Shown: positions 21,227 to 34,986, counted from the first letter of the stretch. The stretch: 64,000 nucleotides of DNA from Okapia johnstoni (GCA_024291935.2 CM044322.1:68811405-68875404); one strand, 5' to 3'. Notes: a model not told the origin generated them from the sequence alone. Numbers and translations: made by a program.

Positions 21227-24200
21227 ATTAATATATTTTTTATTGAAGGATAATTGCTTTACAGAATTTTGCTGTTTTCTGTCAAACCTCAACATAAATC
21301 AGCCATAGGTATACATATATCCCCTCCCTTTTGAAACTCCTTCCCATCTCCCTCCCCACCCCACTCCTCTAGGTTGATACAGAGCCCCTGTTTGAGTTTC
21401 CTGAGCCATACAGCAAATTCCTATTGACTATCTATTTTACATTTGGCAATGTAAGATTCCATGTTACTCTCTCCATACATCTCACCCTCTCCTCCCCTCT
21501 CCCCATGTCCGTAAGTCTATTCTCTATGTCTGTTTCTCCATTGCTGCCCTGTAAATAAATTCTTTAGTACCATTTTTCTAGATTCCGTATATATGTGTTA
21601 GAATACGGTATTTCTCTGTCTTACAAACTTCACTCTGAATAATAGGTCCTAGGTTCATCCACATCATTAGAACTGACTCAAATGTGTTTCTTTTTATGGC
21701 TGAGTAATATTCCATTGTGTATATGTACTACAACTTCTCTATCCATTCATTTGTTGATGGACATCTAGATTGCTTCCATGTTCTAGCTATTATAAGTAGT
21801 GCTGAAATGAAGAATGGGATATATGTGTCTCTTTCAATTTTGTTTTCCTCAGGGTATATGCCTAGGAATAGGATTTCTGGGTCATACGGTGGTTTTATTC
21901 CTAGTTTCTTAAGGTGTCTCCATACTGTCTTCCATAGTGGCTGTATCAATTTACATTCCCACCAACAGTGCAAGAATGTTCCCTTTTCTCCACACCCTCT
22001 CCAGCGTTTATGGTTTGTAGACTTTTTGATGACAGCCATTCTGACTTGTGTGAAGTGATATTTCATTGTAGTTTTGATTTGCATTTCTCTAATAATGAGC
22101 AATGTTGAGCATCTTTCCATGTGTTTGTTAGCCATCTGTATGTCTTCTTTGGATGAATGTCTGTTTAGGTCTTTTTCCCACTTTTTGATTGGGTTGTTTG
22201 TTTTTCTGTTATTGAGTTGTATGAGCTGCTTGTATATTTTGGAAATTAACCCTTTGCCAGTTGTTTCATTTGCTATTATTTTCTCCCATTCTGAGGGTTG
22301 CCTTTTCACCTTACTTATAGTTTCCTTTGCTGTGAAAAAGCTTTTAAGTTTAATCATGCCCCACTTCTTTACTCTTGTTTTTATTTCTGTTACTCCAGGA
22401 GGTGGATCATAGAAGGATCTTGCTTTGATTTTTGTCATCAAGTGTTCTGCCTATGTTTTCCTCTAAGAGTTTCATAGTTTCTGGTCTTACATTTAGATTT
22501 TTAATCCATTTTGAGTTTATCTTTGTGTATGGTGTTAGGAAGTGTTCTAATTTCATTCTTCTACATGTAGCTGCCCAGTTTTCCCAGCACCATTTATTGA
22601 AGAGGCTATCTTGGCCCCATTGTATATTCTTGCCTCCTTTTTCAAAGATAAGGTGCCCATTGGAGCATGGGTTTATTTCTGGGCTTTCTGTCTTGTTCCA
22701 TTGGTCTTTGTTTCTGTTTTTGTGCCAGTACCATACTGTCTTGAAGACTGTAGCTTTGTCAGTCCTGAAGTCAGAAAGTTTGATTCCTTCAGCACCATTC
22801 TTCTTTCTCAAGACTGCTTTGGCTAATTGGGGACTTTTGTGTTTCCATATGAATTGTGAAATTTTTTGTTCTAGTTCTGTGAAATATGCCATTGGTAATT
22901 TGATAGGGATTACATTGAATCTGTAGATTGCATTTAGTAGTATAGTCATTTTCACCATGTTGATTCTTCCTACCCAGGAACATGGAATATCCCTCCATCT
23001 GTTTATGTCATCTTTGATTTCTTTTATTAGTGTCTTATAATTTTCTGTGTACAGTTCTTTTGTCTCCTTAGGTAAGTTTGTTCCTAGATATTTAATTCTT
23101 TTTGTTGCAGTGGTGAATGGGATTGATTCCTCTTTCTGATTTTTCATTGTTAGTATATAGAAATGCAAGTGATTTCTGTGTATTGATTTTGTATCCTGCA
23201 ACTTTGCTAAATTCACTGATTAGCTCTAGTAATTTTCTGATCCTGTCTTTAGGGTTTTCTATGTACAGTATCATGTCATCTGCAAACAGTGAGAGCTTTA
23301 CTTCTTTTCTGATCTGGATTCCTTTTATTTCTTTTTCTTTTCTGATTGCTGTAGCTAAGTCTTCCAGAACTATGTTGAATAATAGTGGTGGAAGTGGACA
23401 CCCTTGTCTTGTCCCTGATCTTAGGGGGAATGCTTTCAGTTTTTCACCATTGAGAACAGTGTTTGTTGTAGGCTTATCATGTATGGCCTCTACTATGTTG
23501 AGGTAGTTTCCTTCTATGCCCATTTTTTGAAGAGTTTTAATCATAAATGGGCGCCGAATTTTTGTCAAAAGCTTTTTCTGCATCTATTGAGATGATCATA
23601 TGGTTTTTATCTTTCAATTTGTTAATATGGTGTATCACATTGACTGATTTTCATATATTGAAGAATCCTTGCATCCCTGGAATAAACCTAACTTGATCAT
23701 GGTGTATGAGCTTTTTGATGTGCTGCTGAATTCTGTTTGTTAAAATTTTGTTGAGGATTTTTGCATCTATGTTCATTAGTGATATTGACTTATAGTTTTG
23801 TGTGTGTGTGTGTGTTGTCTTTGTCTGGTTTTCGTATCAGGGTGATGGTGGCCTCATAGAATGTATTTGGAAGTGTTCCTTCCTCTGCAATTTTTTGAAA
23901 TAGTTTTAGAAGGATAGGCATTAGCTCTTCTCTAAATGTTTGATAGAATTCTCCTGTGAAGCCATCTGGTCCTGGGCTTTTGTTTTGGGGGAGATTTTTT
24001 TTATCACAGCTTCAATTTCAGTGCTTGTAATTAGGTTGTTCATAATTTCTATTTCTTCCTGGTTCAGTCTTGGCAGATTGAACTTTTCTAAGAATCTGTC
24101 CATTTCTTCCAGGTTATTTTATTGCTCTATAGTGGTTCGTAATAGTCTCTTATAATCCTTTGTATTTTTGCATTGTCTGTTGTAACCTCTCCTTTTTCAT

Positions 24201-26319
24201 TTCTAATTTTGTTGATTTGATTCTTCTCTCTTTTTTTCTTGATGAGTCTGGCTAAGGGTTTGTCAATTTTGTTTATCTTCTCAAAGAACCAGCTTTTAGT
24301 TTTGTTATCTTTATTATTGTTTCTTTCATTTCTTTTTCATTTATTTCTGCTCAGATCTTTATGATTTCTTTCCTTCTACCAGTTTTGGGGGTTTTTTGTT
24401 CTTCTTTTTCCAGTTGCTTCAGTTATAAAGTTATGTTGTCTATTCGATGTTTTTCTTGTTTCTTGAGGTAGGATTCTATTGCTATAAATTTACCTCTTAG
24501 AACTGCTTTTGCTGCATCCCATAGGTTTTGAGTTGTTGTGTTCTCATTGTCATTTGTTTCTAGAAATTTTTTGTTTTCCCTTTTGGTTTCTTCAGTAACC
24601 TGTTGGTTATTTAGAAATGTGTTGTCTAATCTCCATGTGCTTGTGTTTCTTACAGTTTTTTTCTTGTAATTGATATCTAGTCTCATAGCGTTGTGGTCAG
24701 AGAAGATGCTTGATGTGATTTCAATTTTCTTAAATTTACTGATGTTTGATTTGTGACCCAAGATGTGGTCTTTCCTAGAGAATGTTCCATGTGCACTTGA
24801 AAAGAAGGTGTATTCTTCTGCATTTGAATGGAACGTCCTGAAGATATCTGTGAGATCCATCTCATCTAATGTATCATTTAAAGCTTGTGTTTCCTTATTA
24901 ATTTTCTGTTTTGATGATCTGTCCATTGGTCTGAGTAGGGTGTTGAAGTCTCCTACTGTTATTGTGTTACTGTCAATTTATCCTTTTATGTCTGTTAGTG
25001 TTTGTTTTATGTATTGAGATGCTCCTATGTTGGGTGCATAGATATTTACAATTGTTATGTCTTCCTCTTGGATTTATCCCTTGATCATTATGTAGTGTCC
25101 TTCCTTATCTTTTGTAATCTTCTTTATTTTAAGGTCTATTTTGTCTGATATGAGGATTGCTCTTCCAGATTTCTTTTGCTTCCCATTTGCATGGAATATA
25201 TTTTTCCATCCTCTCACTTTTCAGTCTATATGTGTCTTGAGGTCTGAAGTGGGTTTCTTGTAGACAGCATATATATGAGTCTTGTTTTTGTATCTATTCA
25301 ACCAGTCTGTGTCTTTTGGTTGGAGCATTTAATCTATTCACATTTAAAGTAATTATTGACATATTTGTTCCTATTGCCATTTTCTAATTGTTTGGGGTTG
25401 ATTTTGTAGATCTTTTTTCTTCTGTTGTATTTCTTGACTATACAAGTCCATTTAACATTTGTTGTAAAGCTGGTTTGGTGGTACTGAGTTCTCTTAACTT
25501 TTGCTTGTCTGAAAAGCTTTTTATTTCTCCATCAATTGTGAATGAGGTCCTTGCTGGGTACAGTGATCTGGTTGTAGATTTTTTTCCTTTCAGTACTTTA
25601 AATATATCCTGCCATTCTGTCTGGCCTGCCGAGTCTCTGCTGAAAGATCAGATGTTAAACCTATAGGATTTCCCTTGTACATTACTTGTTGCTTCTCCCT
25701 TGCTGCTTTTAATATTCTTTCTCTGTGTTTAGTCTTTGTTAGCTTGGTTAGTATGTGTCTTGGCATGTTTCTCCTTGGGTTTATCCTGTATGGGATTCTT
25801 TGTGCCTCTTGGACTTGATTGGCTATTTCCTTTTCCATGTTGGGGAAATTTTCAACTATAATCTCTTTAAAAACGTTCTCATACCCTTTCTTTCTCTCTT
25901 CTTCTTCTGAGACCCCTATAATTTGAATGTTGGTGCGTTTGATATGGTCCCAGAGGTCTCTTAGACTGTCCTCAGCTCTTTTCATTCTTTTTACTTTGTT
26001 CTGCTCTTCAGAAGTTATTTTCACCATTTATCTTCCAGCTCATTGATGCTTCTTCTGCTTCAGATATTCTGCTATTGATTCATTCTAGAGTATTTTTAAT
26101 TTCAGTAATTGTGTTGTTTGCCTCTGTATGCTTATTTTTAATTCTTCTAGGTCTTTGTTAATTGATTCTTGCATTGTCTCCATTTTGTTTTCAAGGGTTT
26201 TGACCATCTTTACTATCATTATTCTGAATTCCTTTTCAGGTAACTTTCCTATTTCCTCTTCATTTATTTGGACTTCTGTGTTTCTAGTTTGCTCTTTCAT
26301 CTGTGCGGTATTTCTCTGC

Positions 26320-26350
<31 letters not shown>

Positions 26351-28602
26351 GCTTAAGTCATTGTGTTTGAGGTCTCCTTTTCCCAGGCTTCAAGGAAAGT
26401 TGAATCCTTTCCTTGAAGAAGGTTGAATTCTTCCTTTTGGTTTCTGCCCTACTAAGGTTGGTCCAGTGGTTTGTGTGAGCTTTGTATAAGGTGAGATTTG
26501 TGTTGAGTTTTTGTGTGTTTGTTGTTCCTCTGATGGGCGAGGCTGAGTGAGGTGGTGCTCCTGTCTGATGATGATTGGGTTTGTATTTTTGGTTTGTTTG
26601 TTGTTTAGATGAGCGTCCTGCACAGGGTGCTACTGGTGGTTGGGTGATGCCCGGTCTTGTATTCAGGTGATTTCCTTTGTGTGAGTTCTCACTATTTGAT
26701 ACTCCCTAGGGTTAGTTCTCTGGTAGTCTAGGATCTTGGAGTCAGTGCTCCCACTCCAAAGGCTCAGGGTTTGATCTCTCCCTAGAATGCCCTCCAGCAC
26801 TATGCTGATCTCTGGACCTGCTGTGGGGGCAGCTCAGATTCTAATCCGGTCCTACTCCTGTGTCTTCTTGCCTCCAATGTCCACAGCTATCAGAGCTGGT
26901 GCATTTGCTTTTGTGGGAGCTCTCAGTGTCCTTTTATATATTACACAGACACAGAGTCTGCCTAGTTGAGCGTGTGGATTTAATCTGCAGCTTGTACAGC
27001 TGGTCTGAAGGTTTTAAGTCTTCTTCCTTAGCCACACTGCCTCTGGGTTTCAACTATGGTTTTATTTCCACCCCTGTGTGTGGGTCGTCCGCTGGGGTTT
27101 AGCTCCTGAGGCTGCCCTGGAGGGCTTGGGTTTGCCCCTGTGAGGGCCAGGTGTGGAGGTGGTGTAGCTGCTTAGGTCACAGGGGTTCTGGCAGCACCAG
27201 GTACTTAGTGGGGTTGGCTGCTAGAAAGTGAAAGTGAAGTCGCTCAGTCGTGTCCAACTCTTTGCAACCCCATGGACTGCAGCCTACCAGGTTCCACCGT
27301 CCATGGGATTTTCCAGGCAAGAATACTGGAGTGGGTTGCCATTTCCTTCTCCAGGATATCTTCCTGACCCAGAAATTGAACCCAGGTCTCCCACATTGTA
27401 GGCATTATAGGCAGACACTTTACCGTCTGAGCCACCAGGGAAGTCACATATTTGGCGGCTAGAGTAGTAGAAAATATAGTGCTCTAGAATGGTATGGCAA
27501 CCAGTATTGGCCAATACGCTCCAGTAGTCTTGCCTGGAGAACACCCTCTCTAACAGAGAAGCCCGGCAGACCACAGTCTATAGGGTCGCAAAGAGTCGGA
27601 CAGGATCAAAGCGAAGCTGTGTGCATTAACACAAGGCATTTTTTTTTCCCCTGTGGCAGCTCTGCCCCAGTGAGAGTTGAGCGTGAAGGTGGTGCAACTG
27701 CTTGGCTTTTGCAGACCCTGGCAGTGCCAACTATGCAGGGACACAGACTGCCTCCAGGGCAGGAGTTATGGCCCTCTCAAAGCCTTTTTTTGAGCCTCTT
27801 GTAGCTGGTGATCAGAAGGCCTCTTTGGCCAGTCTTTCTCCGTAGTTCCACTGGTTCAGGCACATAGAGGGGGCCCCCTGCCGGGGGTCCTACTCTGTAG
27901 ATCAGTGCATCAGACACTTAAAGGGGCACCCTGAGTGGGGTCCTTCTCTGTAGTTCTGTGCCTCAGGATTTGATGGGCCAGCCTCTGATACTGGCGTGTG
28001 GGGAGAGAGAGGCTATGGTGATGGCTCCACGCCCTATGCCTGACTCAGCAGTATCGCCTTGCTTCCATGGCTGCCTGGCTTTCCTCCACAGGCATTTCCC
28101 ACCAGGATCTCCTCCCCCACATCCCCCCCGCAGTCAACAGCAGCCCTCGCCCTGGGATTGCTCCACAATCCCTAAACTCCAGCTCCCTGCCGCTGCCCCT
28201 TCCAGGAGACCTGCATTTCTGCCCAGCGTATGTATGGCTGCGGCAAGGACTGTCAGATTCTTATTCCAGTTAGACTGCCACGGATCAGCTGTTTCACTCT
28301 CAGCCTTAAATGTTTCTCCTCTGACCCAGACAATTGCCCTGGTGTGGGGATAGGACCCCTGCTTCAGTTCCCCCACCCACAGAGATAAGATTCAGTCCTA
28401 CTAACACTCCTGTTTTTCCCCCTAATTCCTTTGTCCTACTGAGTTTTACGTGGTTCTGTATATTCTTTTCCACTGGTCAAGTACTCCTGTCCGCTCTTAG
28501 CTGGTGTTCTGCATGCACGTCTGTGTCTGAAGGTGTATTCCTGATGTATCCACGGAGAGAGATGTACTCCATGTCTGCCTACTCATCTTGTTCTCCCATT
28601 TG
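21227..28602 (-). mobile_element. near-full-length ruminant L1 with dead ORFs
   Basis: A 7.4-kb L1 on the minus strand. The 3' UTR is at the left edge, ORF2 fragments lie at about 21728-25400, and ORF1 fragments at about 25590-26300 (coiled coil, then RNA-binding region). A long GC-richer 5' UTR ends at 28602. RT-like text is visible ([19 protein letters not shown], then [10 protein letters not shown]). ORF2 is split by several frameshifts and ORF1 by at least one stop, so the copy is not autonomous. A perfect 13-base duplication brackets it. Confidence 0.93.
27230..27448 (-). repeat. BovA SINE inserted in the L1 5' UTR
   Basis: Reverse SINE (gtgaagtcgctcagtcgtg to gagccaccagggaag). Flanks ttggctgctaga and ttggcggctaga look like a duplication with one mismatch, so it is younger than the L1. 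Confidence 0.85.
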
Positions 28603-28615
28603 CAGTAATTTTTAA
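28603..28615. repeat. L1 target-site duplication, right copy
   Basis: cagtaatttttaa, identical to 21214-21226. Confidence 0.85.
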
Positions 28616-28854
28616 CGTATCACATATTTCTTGAGGAATACATGTTCCTTAGTATCTTTATCCTTGTCCTTAGTACATAATGTTTGTACAATAAATAGTA
28701 AAAAAAAAAAAGAAAACTTTGTTTATTGTTACAAAAGCATGGGTATAAAATAGAGTATTATTAAGGACATAATTGCAAATAAATCTTCATCTCAATGGCT
28801 TATTTCGGATTCAGAATGATTAAGGCTTTAGAAAGGTACTATATTGCTTATACA

Positions 28855-29130
28855 GAGAAGGCAATGGCAACCCAATCCAGTACTCTCACTTGGAGAATCC
28901 CATGGACGGAGGAGCCTGGTAGGCTGTAGTCCATGGGGTGGGGAAGAGTCAGACATGACTGAGCGACTTCACTTTCACTTTTCACTTTCATGCGTTGGAG
29001 AAGGAAATGGCAACCCACTCCAGTGTTCTTGCCTGGAGAATCCCAGGGACGGCAGAGCCTGACGGGCTGCCAAATATGCGGTAGCACAGAGTCGGACACG
29101 ACTGAAGTGACTTAGCAGCAGCAGCAGCAT
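28855..29130 (+). repeat. Bov-tA tandem (dimer) SINE
   Basis: Two head-less units, each starting agaaggcaatggcaacc-like, ending gagtcggacacgactgaag and a (GCA)n tail. Confidence 0.85.
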
Positions 29131-30025
29131 ATTGCTTATAATATTGTCTTCCTAATATTTCTCCATGAAATGTAAAAATATTTACACTAAGTAGGATATG
29201 TGGAGACTATAAATATCCTCACAAAGTTCAGGTCAGGTTTTATGGTCAATAAGTTAAAAAAAAACAAAACTGTTGTCAAAGCATATTGAATATTGTAATT
29301 CCATATAAAGGATTACGTTTTATCATGAGAGTCCAAGTTTGAATAAACTAATAAATGAGCATTAACAGACTCTTCTAGTCTGTTGAACAATTTGATCTAA
29401 TCCAGATTGTTTTTTTCTGGAGAACTGGCATAATAAATCAGGTGCAGAAGTTGTGCTCATACTGGTTTGATTAATTTACAAAGGGATGGTGGCCAATAAT
29501 TAGCGGAAGAGATCAGGAGGTATGGGTAGAGGTGTAGAAAAACAAAAGTCCTCAATGCCTCAGCTGTGGGAAGAGTTGTGGGAAGCTAAACAAGAGGGTG
29601 TGTGTGAGTGAGAGAGATTTTAAGAGAACTGGGAAAAGATTTTTTCTTCACTATATTATGAAGGGAATTCTTTTGGTCTTTCTCGAGACAATTCAGAAAA
29701 TACCTAAATTGCGTCAAATTATTTTTTGTTTATTGAGCTGATACTTCTTGAATGCCTCTCCAAGAAAAACCTGGGTCAGTAAAGCATCCTTTATGCAGAT
29801 GATATGAGAATAAAATACATAAATTTTAAAAAGTCAAACAGTTCATGAAACACTGTTGAATAAACTTTGCTTGTGAGTCATGACAGATATGCACTACGGC
29901 AAGATCAAACTTGATGAATGACAAATAGTGTGTCTTTAGTGATGGCAGTATAACTCTTCAAAGACTACTGTTCACCTTGTTTTGTCCCTTCAGATGTGCC
30001 ACAAAGTCCCTGTTACCTACTGAAG
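29131..30025. other. intergenic, unique sequence
   Basis: AT-rich; no ORF or recognised repeat. Confidence 0.4.
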
Positions 30026-30233
30026 CAGATTGCTGTGCTTAGTCGCTCAGTCATGTCTGACTCTTTGCGACTCCATGGACCACAGGTTCCTCTGTCCTTG
30101 GGGATTCTCCAGGCAAGAATACTGGAGTGGGTTGCCATGCCCTCCTCCAGGGGATCTTCACAACCCAGAGATCGAACCCAGGTCTCCCTCATTGCAGGCA
30201 GATTCTTTACCGACTGAGCTACCAGGGAAGCCC
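30026..30233 (-). repeat. BovA SINE
   Basis: Reverse SINE from gtgcttagtcgctcagtc to gagctaccagggaagccc. Confidence 0.88.
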
Positions 30234-30686
30234 AAAGCCAATTGCTATTCATTTCTAAAATCTACTCCATCTTTCTTCTTTAGTAATTAGACCCCAATTA
30301 TAGCTGGCATAAGGTCACATGGAATTTTAAAAAAAAAATACAATTCACCCTACTTGCAATCGCATATAGCCATAAGCCATAAGAGGGAGTTATGCTCCCT
30401 TTTTGCTGATCTGAATGTAGACATGATTCTGGCAGTTTGAGTAGCTATACTGTACTATGAGATAGAATCCAGGACATTGGAAGTGAGAGTAACCTTTTGT
30501 ATATGTAAGATGCTATTATTTTGGATTTGGTGACAGCTTCAGTTAAAACCAACTCTAACCTGAAATACTGATGAATACAAGAAAATAAGGGTCAACTGGT
30601 GTTTGAGTGAAACGACCTAGAATTTAAATCTGGGAGGAAAAAAAAAAAACAAACATTATAATAAACTTTACTAAATTGTGCCCAGG

Positions 30687-30890
30687 GCTTCCCTGGAGCT
30701 CAGTTGGTAAATAATCTGCCTGCAGTGCAGGAGATGTGGGTTCTATCCCTGGGTTGGGAAGATTTTCTGCAGAAGAGAATGGCAACCCACTCTAGTATTC
30801 TTGCCTGGGAAACCTCATGGACAGAGGAGCCTGGCAGGCTCCAAGGGTTTGCCAGAGTTGGACACAACTTAGTGACTAAATCACCACCAC
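30687..30890 (+). repeat. BovA SINE
   Basis: gggcttccctggagctcag to cacaacttagtgactaaatc with a (CAC)n tail. Confidence 0.87.
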
Positions 30891-30983
30891 CAAATTGTGC
30901 CCAGAGACTGTTTTCCATCCCATGCATAAATTCTAAAAAGGCAATGGGTGAGAGAAAAAACCTAGGAAGTGAAAACTGATTGT

Positions 30984-31001
30984 AAACAATAAGGTAAGTG
31001 G
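30984..31001. repeat. 18-base target-site duplication, left copy
   Basis: aaacaataaggtaagtgg, identical to 33782-33799. Confidence 0.88.
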
Positions 31002-33781
31002 CTTCCAGTTCAAGATGGTGGAGTAGAAGGATGTGTGCTCATCTTCTCCTGTGAGAGAACAAAAGTTGCAACTAGCTGTTAAACAACCATTGACAGGAGG
31101 ACACTTCACATCCAAAGACAAAGAAGGAACCACAATAAGACATTAGAAGAGGTGCAATCATGATAAAATCAAATCCTATACCCACTGGTGGGCAACCCAC
31201 AAACTGGAGAACAATAATACCAAAGAAGTTGTCCCACTGTCGTGAAGGTTCTAAGCCCCACATCAGGCCTTCCAGCCTGGGGATCCGACAAAGCGACCAG
31301 GAATCCCCAGGGAATCTGACCTTGAAGGCCAGCAGGATTTAATTATAGGGCTTCCACAGGACTGGGAGAAACAGAGACTTAACTCTTGGAGGGCACAAAC
31401 AAAACCTTGCACACACCAAGACCCAAGGGAAAGGAGCAGTGACCCCCCAGGAGATTGAATGAGATCTACCTGCTAGTGTTGGAAGGTCTCCTGTGGAGGC
31501 AAGGGTCAGTGGGGGCTCACCTCTGGGACGTGGTCACTGACGGCAGCAGACCTGGAAGATGCCCCTTGGTGTAAGTCCTCTTGGAGGTCACCATTAGCCC
31601 TACCACAAAGCCCAGTAGACCCCAGGGCTGGGTCACCTCAGGCCAAACAATTAACAGAGAGGGAGCACAACCCCACCCATTAGCAGGTAATTGGATTAAA
31701 GCTTTACTGAGCAAGGCCTGCACACCAAAACAAGAACCAGTTTTTCTCACCCAGTCTCTCCCATCAGGAAGGTACACAAGCCTCTTAGCCTCGTCCACCA
31801 GAGAGCAAACAAAAGAAGCAAGAAGAACCACAATCCCACAATTTTGTGGCTGGAACAAAAACCACATTACAGAAAATTAATCAGGACAAAAAGAGCAGAG
31901 AGTTAGGCCCCAGATGATGGGACAAGATAAAACCCCAGAAAAACAACTAAATGAACTGGAGATAGGCAACCTTCTAGAAAAAAAAATTCAGAAGAATGAT
32001 AGTGAAGATGACCCAGGAGCTCAGAAACAGAATGGAAAAGATGCAAGAAGTGTTCTCAAAGACCTAGAAGAACTAAAGAACAGAGATAAATAATACACTA
32101 GATGGAATCAGTAGCAGAGTAACTGAGGCAAAAGAACAGATAGGTGACCTGGAGGACCGAAAGGTGGAAATCACAGCTGTAGAATAGAATACAGAAAAAA
32201 GAATGGAAAATAATGAAGACAACCTAGGAGACCTCTGGGGCGACATTAAACACACCAACATTTGCATTATAAGTGTCCCAGAAGGAGAAGAAAGAAAGGA
32301 CTCGGGAACGTATTTCAAGAGATATAGCTGAAAATGTCCCTAACATGGGAAAGGAAATAGTCAACAAGTTCAGGAAACACAGAGAGTCCCAGGCAGGATA
32401 AACGCAAGGAGGAAAACACCAAGACATGTAGTAACCAAACTGACAAAAATTAAAGACAAAGATAAAATATTAAAAGCATCAAGGGAAAAATGACAAATAA
32501 CATACAAGGGAACCCACATCAGGCTATCAGCTGATTTCTCAACAGAAACTCTACAAGCCAGAAGGGAATGGCACAATATATTTAAAATGATGAGAAGAAC
32601 CTATAGCCAAGAATACTCTACCCAGCAAGACTCTTATTCAGATCTGATGGAGAAATCAAAAGCTTTCCAGACAAGCAACAGTTAAGAGATTTCAGCACCA
32701 TCAAACCAGCTTTACAACAAATGCTAAAGAAACTTCTCTAGGCAGGAAACACGAAAGAAGGAAAAGACCTGCACAAAATAAACCCAAAACAATAATAGGA
32801 TTATATGTATCAATAATCACCTTAAATGTATAAGGATTAAAAAGCAAAGGACATAGACTGACTGGGTGGATGAAAACATGTGCATGTATGTACTTCCCCT
32901 TACCACATCACTCTACTTAACTCCTCAAATTGTATGTAATTATTTTACATTTCTAATCATGTTTCCATTATGGCTTGCAATTATAATTGTTTTATTTTTT
33001 TGCCTTGCTGTTGATTGTGAAAGCTGATAAACATCCTTTACTATTGTGATTATGTAACTAATATTCACTTAATACCATTGTATCACGATTGCAACAGAAA
33101 ACAATAAAATTCTATCATCAAAGAACCATTTAATAGAAAAATCTATAATCACTTTTTCAAATCCAGATGCATATCAGAATTATGTAGGAATTTTTTGAAA
33201 AATACAAATGCCCAGGTATTGCTTTTTATCTCCAAAGCTTCAGATGTGTTTCTAATGAGCAGCCATGTTTAAAAACTGGACTATATGATGATCTTTTACC
33301 TAGTTTGTTTCACTTTTTCTATTTCATATTCAGTGCTCCCATTTCATTTAGTTTGTTTTCCAGTTTCTTCATTTCTTTTTTTTTAATGTTCTTTCTCAAG
33401 CCGTTATCAAACATAGTAGGAAAAAATTGGTACACACATATATATAAGTAGTATGTATAATATATATTTTTTTTAGAAAATTTCTGAATTGTTGCCTATC
33501 TAAAAAATTTATGACATTTTGATTCTACTTGTTTGATTTAGGATGAATAGAATGCCAAATTTCTAATTTAAAAAAAATACATACACAACAAACAACAAAG
33601 ATTTACTGTATAGCACAGGGAACTACAGTCAATATTTTGTAATAACCTATCATGGAAAATAATCTGAAAAATAATATATGTGTACATACATGTACAACTA
33701 AATCACCTTGCTGTGCGCCTGAAACATTGTAAGTCAACTATACTTCAATAAAAATATATATATTAAGGAAAAAGAAAAGAA
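31002..33781 (+). mobile_element. chimeric, internally deleted L1
   Basis: Begins with the L1 5' end (cttccagttcaagatggtgg), carries a broken ORF1 region to about 32750 and the first bases of ORF2 (tcaataatcaccttaaatg) to about 32880. It ends with the L1 3' UTR (tatagcacagggaactac to cttcaataaaaatatata) at 33560-33781. Nearly all of ORF2 is missing. About 680 bases between (32880-33560) are not recognisable as L1. Perfect 18-base duplications bracket the whole. Confidence 0.82.
33160..33292 (+). repeat. MER5-like hAT relic inside the chimeric L1
   Basis: Text such as catatcagaattatgtagg and tctaatgagcagccatgttt matches the MER5A pattern from memory, strongly diverged. Confidence 0.45.
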
Positions 33782-33799
33782 AAACAATAAGGTAAGTGG
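33782..33799. repeat. 18-base target-site duplication, right copy
   Basis: aaacaataaggtaagtgg, identical to 30984-31001. Confidence 0.88.
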
Positions 33800-34986
33800 A
33801 TTACTAATGAAGAAAACCCAAATGGATAAACAAGCTATTCCCTGAAAGCCAGTTAGGTACTTCGTGAAGGGCATTACACTTTTTGAGGCAAGGCCCCATT
33901 AGATCTGAAATGCTCTTCCCAAGAGTACCTATGCTTTTGAAATTATTTCACTTAATTGCAAGGAGAAACTCACCTATAGAATATAACCTAGTTTCCAAAT
34001 GTGAGGTATCACATATATAACCAAAAAGGGTACTTATGTATCTTTGGGAATTCAGAAGGGAGTTCTAAAGAGAGTTATTCTGCCCATAATGCAATTGGCT
34101 TTTAATGAAAATAAAAGAAGACTTTGTTTCTTAAAGTTTTTAAGAAAAAGAAAATATTACTCTCCATGAATAGCAATGTTATCTTACTACAAACTACTCA
34201 AATTCCACAAAGGCCAGTTTAAAAAAAAGTAAGCATTTCAGAATTTCATATATTCCTGTTCTCTGCTTAAATGAACTAATATCAAATAGAAGTCTCTTTT
34301 TTTATATCAAAGAAAGGAAAATGGGGTGTATGAGTATGTGTGGAAATTATCATCTACCTCCTGGTTTCCTACTCTGAGGTCCAAGAATAGGTTTCGGGAG
34401 GTCATGACCACCCTTAAACTGTATGCACAACGTATGTGTGTGAACCTTTTTCTGGGGAGAGACTCCTTAGCTTATATCAAGTTGTCAAATGATCTGGAAA
34501 ATGACTGTAGGCTGTTGGTGCAGAATACTTTGAGACCATACGGCATGGTAACAGGTTATTGCCAGACTGCCAGACGTGCCAGTAGGGTTCTCACCAACAG
34601 GGACAAGCTAGTGAATCAAACGCTGCCCCTCCTCATGGTGAGTCCCCAGTGAAGACCTGGAGAGATACAAAACATGTGATAATTACAGCTACAGAAATAA
34701 AGTGAATGATGACCATTACCCAACACTTGGAGCACTCTACAATCAGTCATTTTCTTATCCTGATAATCTTCAAAGTTTCTACCTATTTTTAAAAGTAGTA
34801 TGTTGTGTGTTTATTGGGCCCTCACCATCACAAATCTTGTAATTTGACAAAAACTCCACTAGTATTGAGGTGAGCCACTCAGTAAGGGTGTTCATTCACC
34901 TACTTGTAAAACAAGAATGATCACGGACACTGCCAGCCCTCTACAAACAATGGCTTGATTGCTGAGTAAGAGACACTTACAAAAGA

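Noticed and set aside
22074..23506. Plus-strand open frames over the same L1
   Set aside because: Antisense shadows of ORF2 with no splice context and no domain.
21728..23583. Open frames of 237, 269 and 163 codons on the minus strand
   Set aside because: They are pieces of the L1 ORF2 (reverse transcriptase and C-terminal region), not a host gene.
34326..34652. 108-codon plus-strand open frame
   Set aside because: Its DNA resembles an old DNA-transposon relic and the frame has no domain or conserved start.
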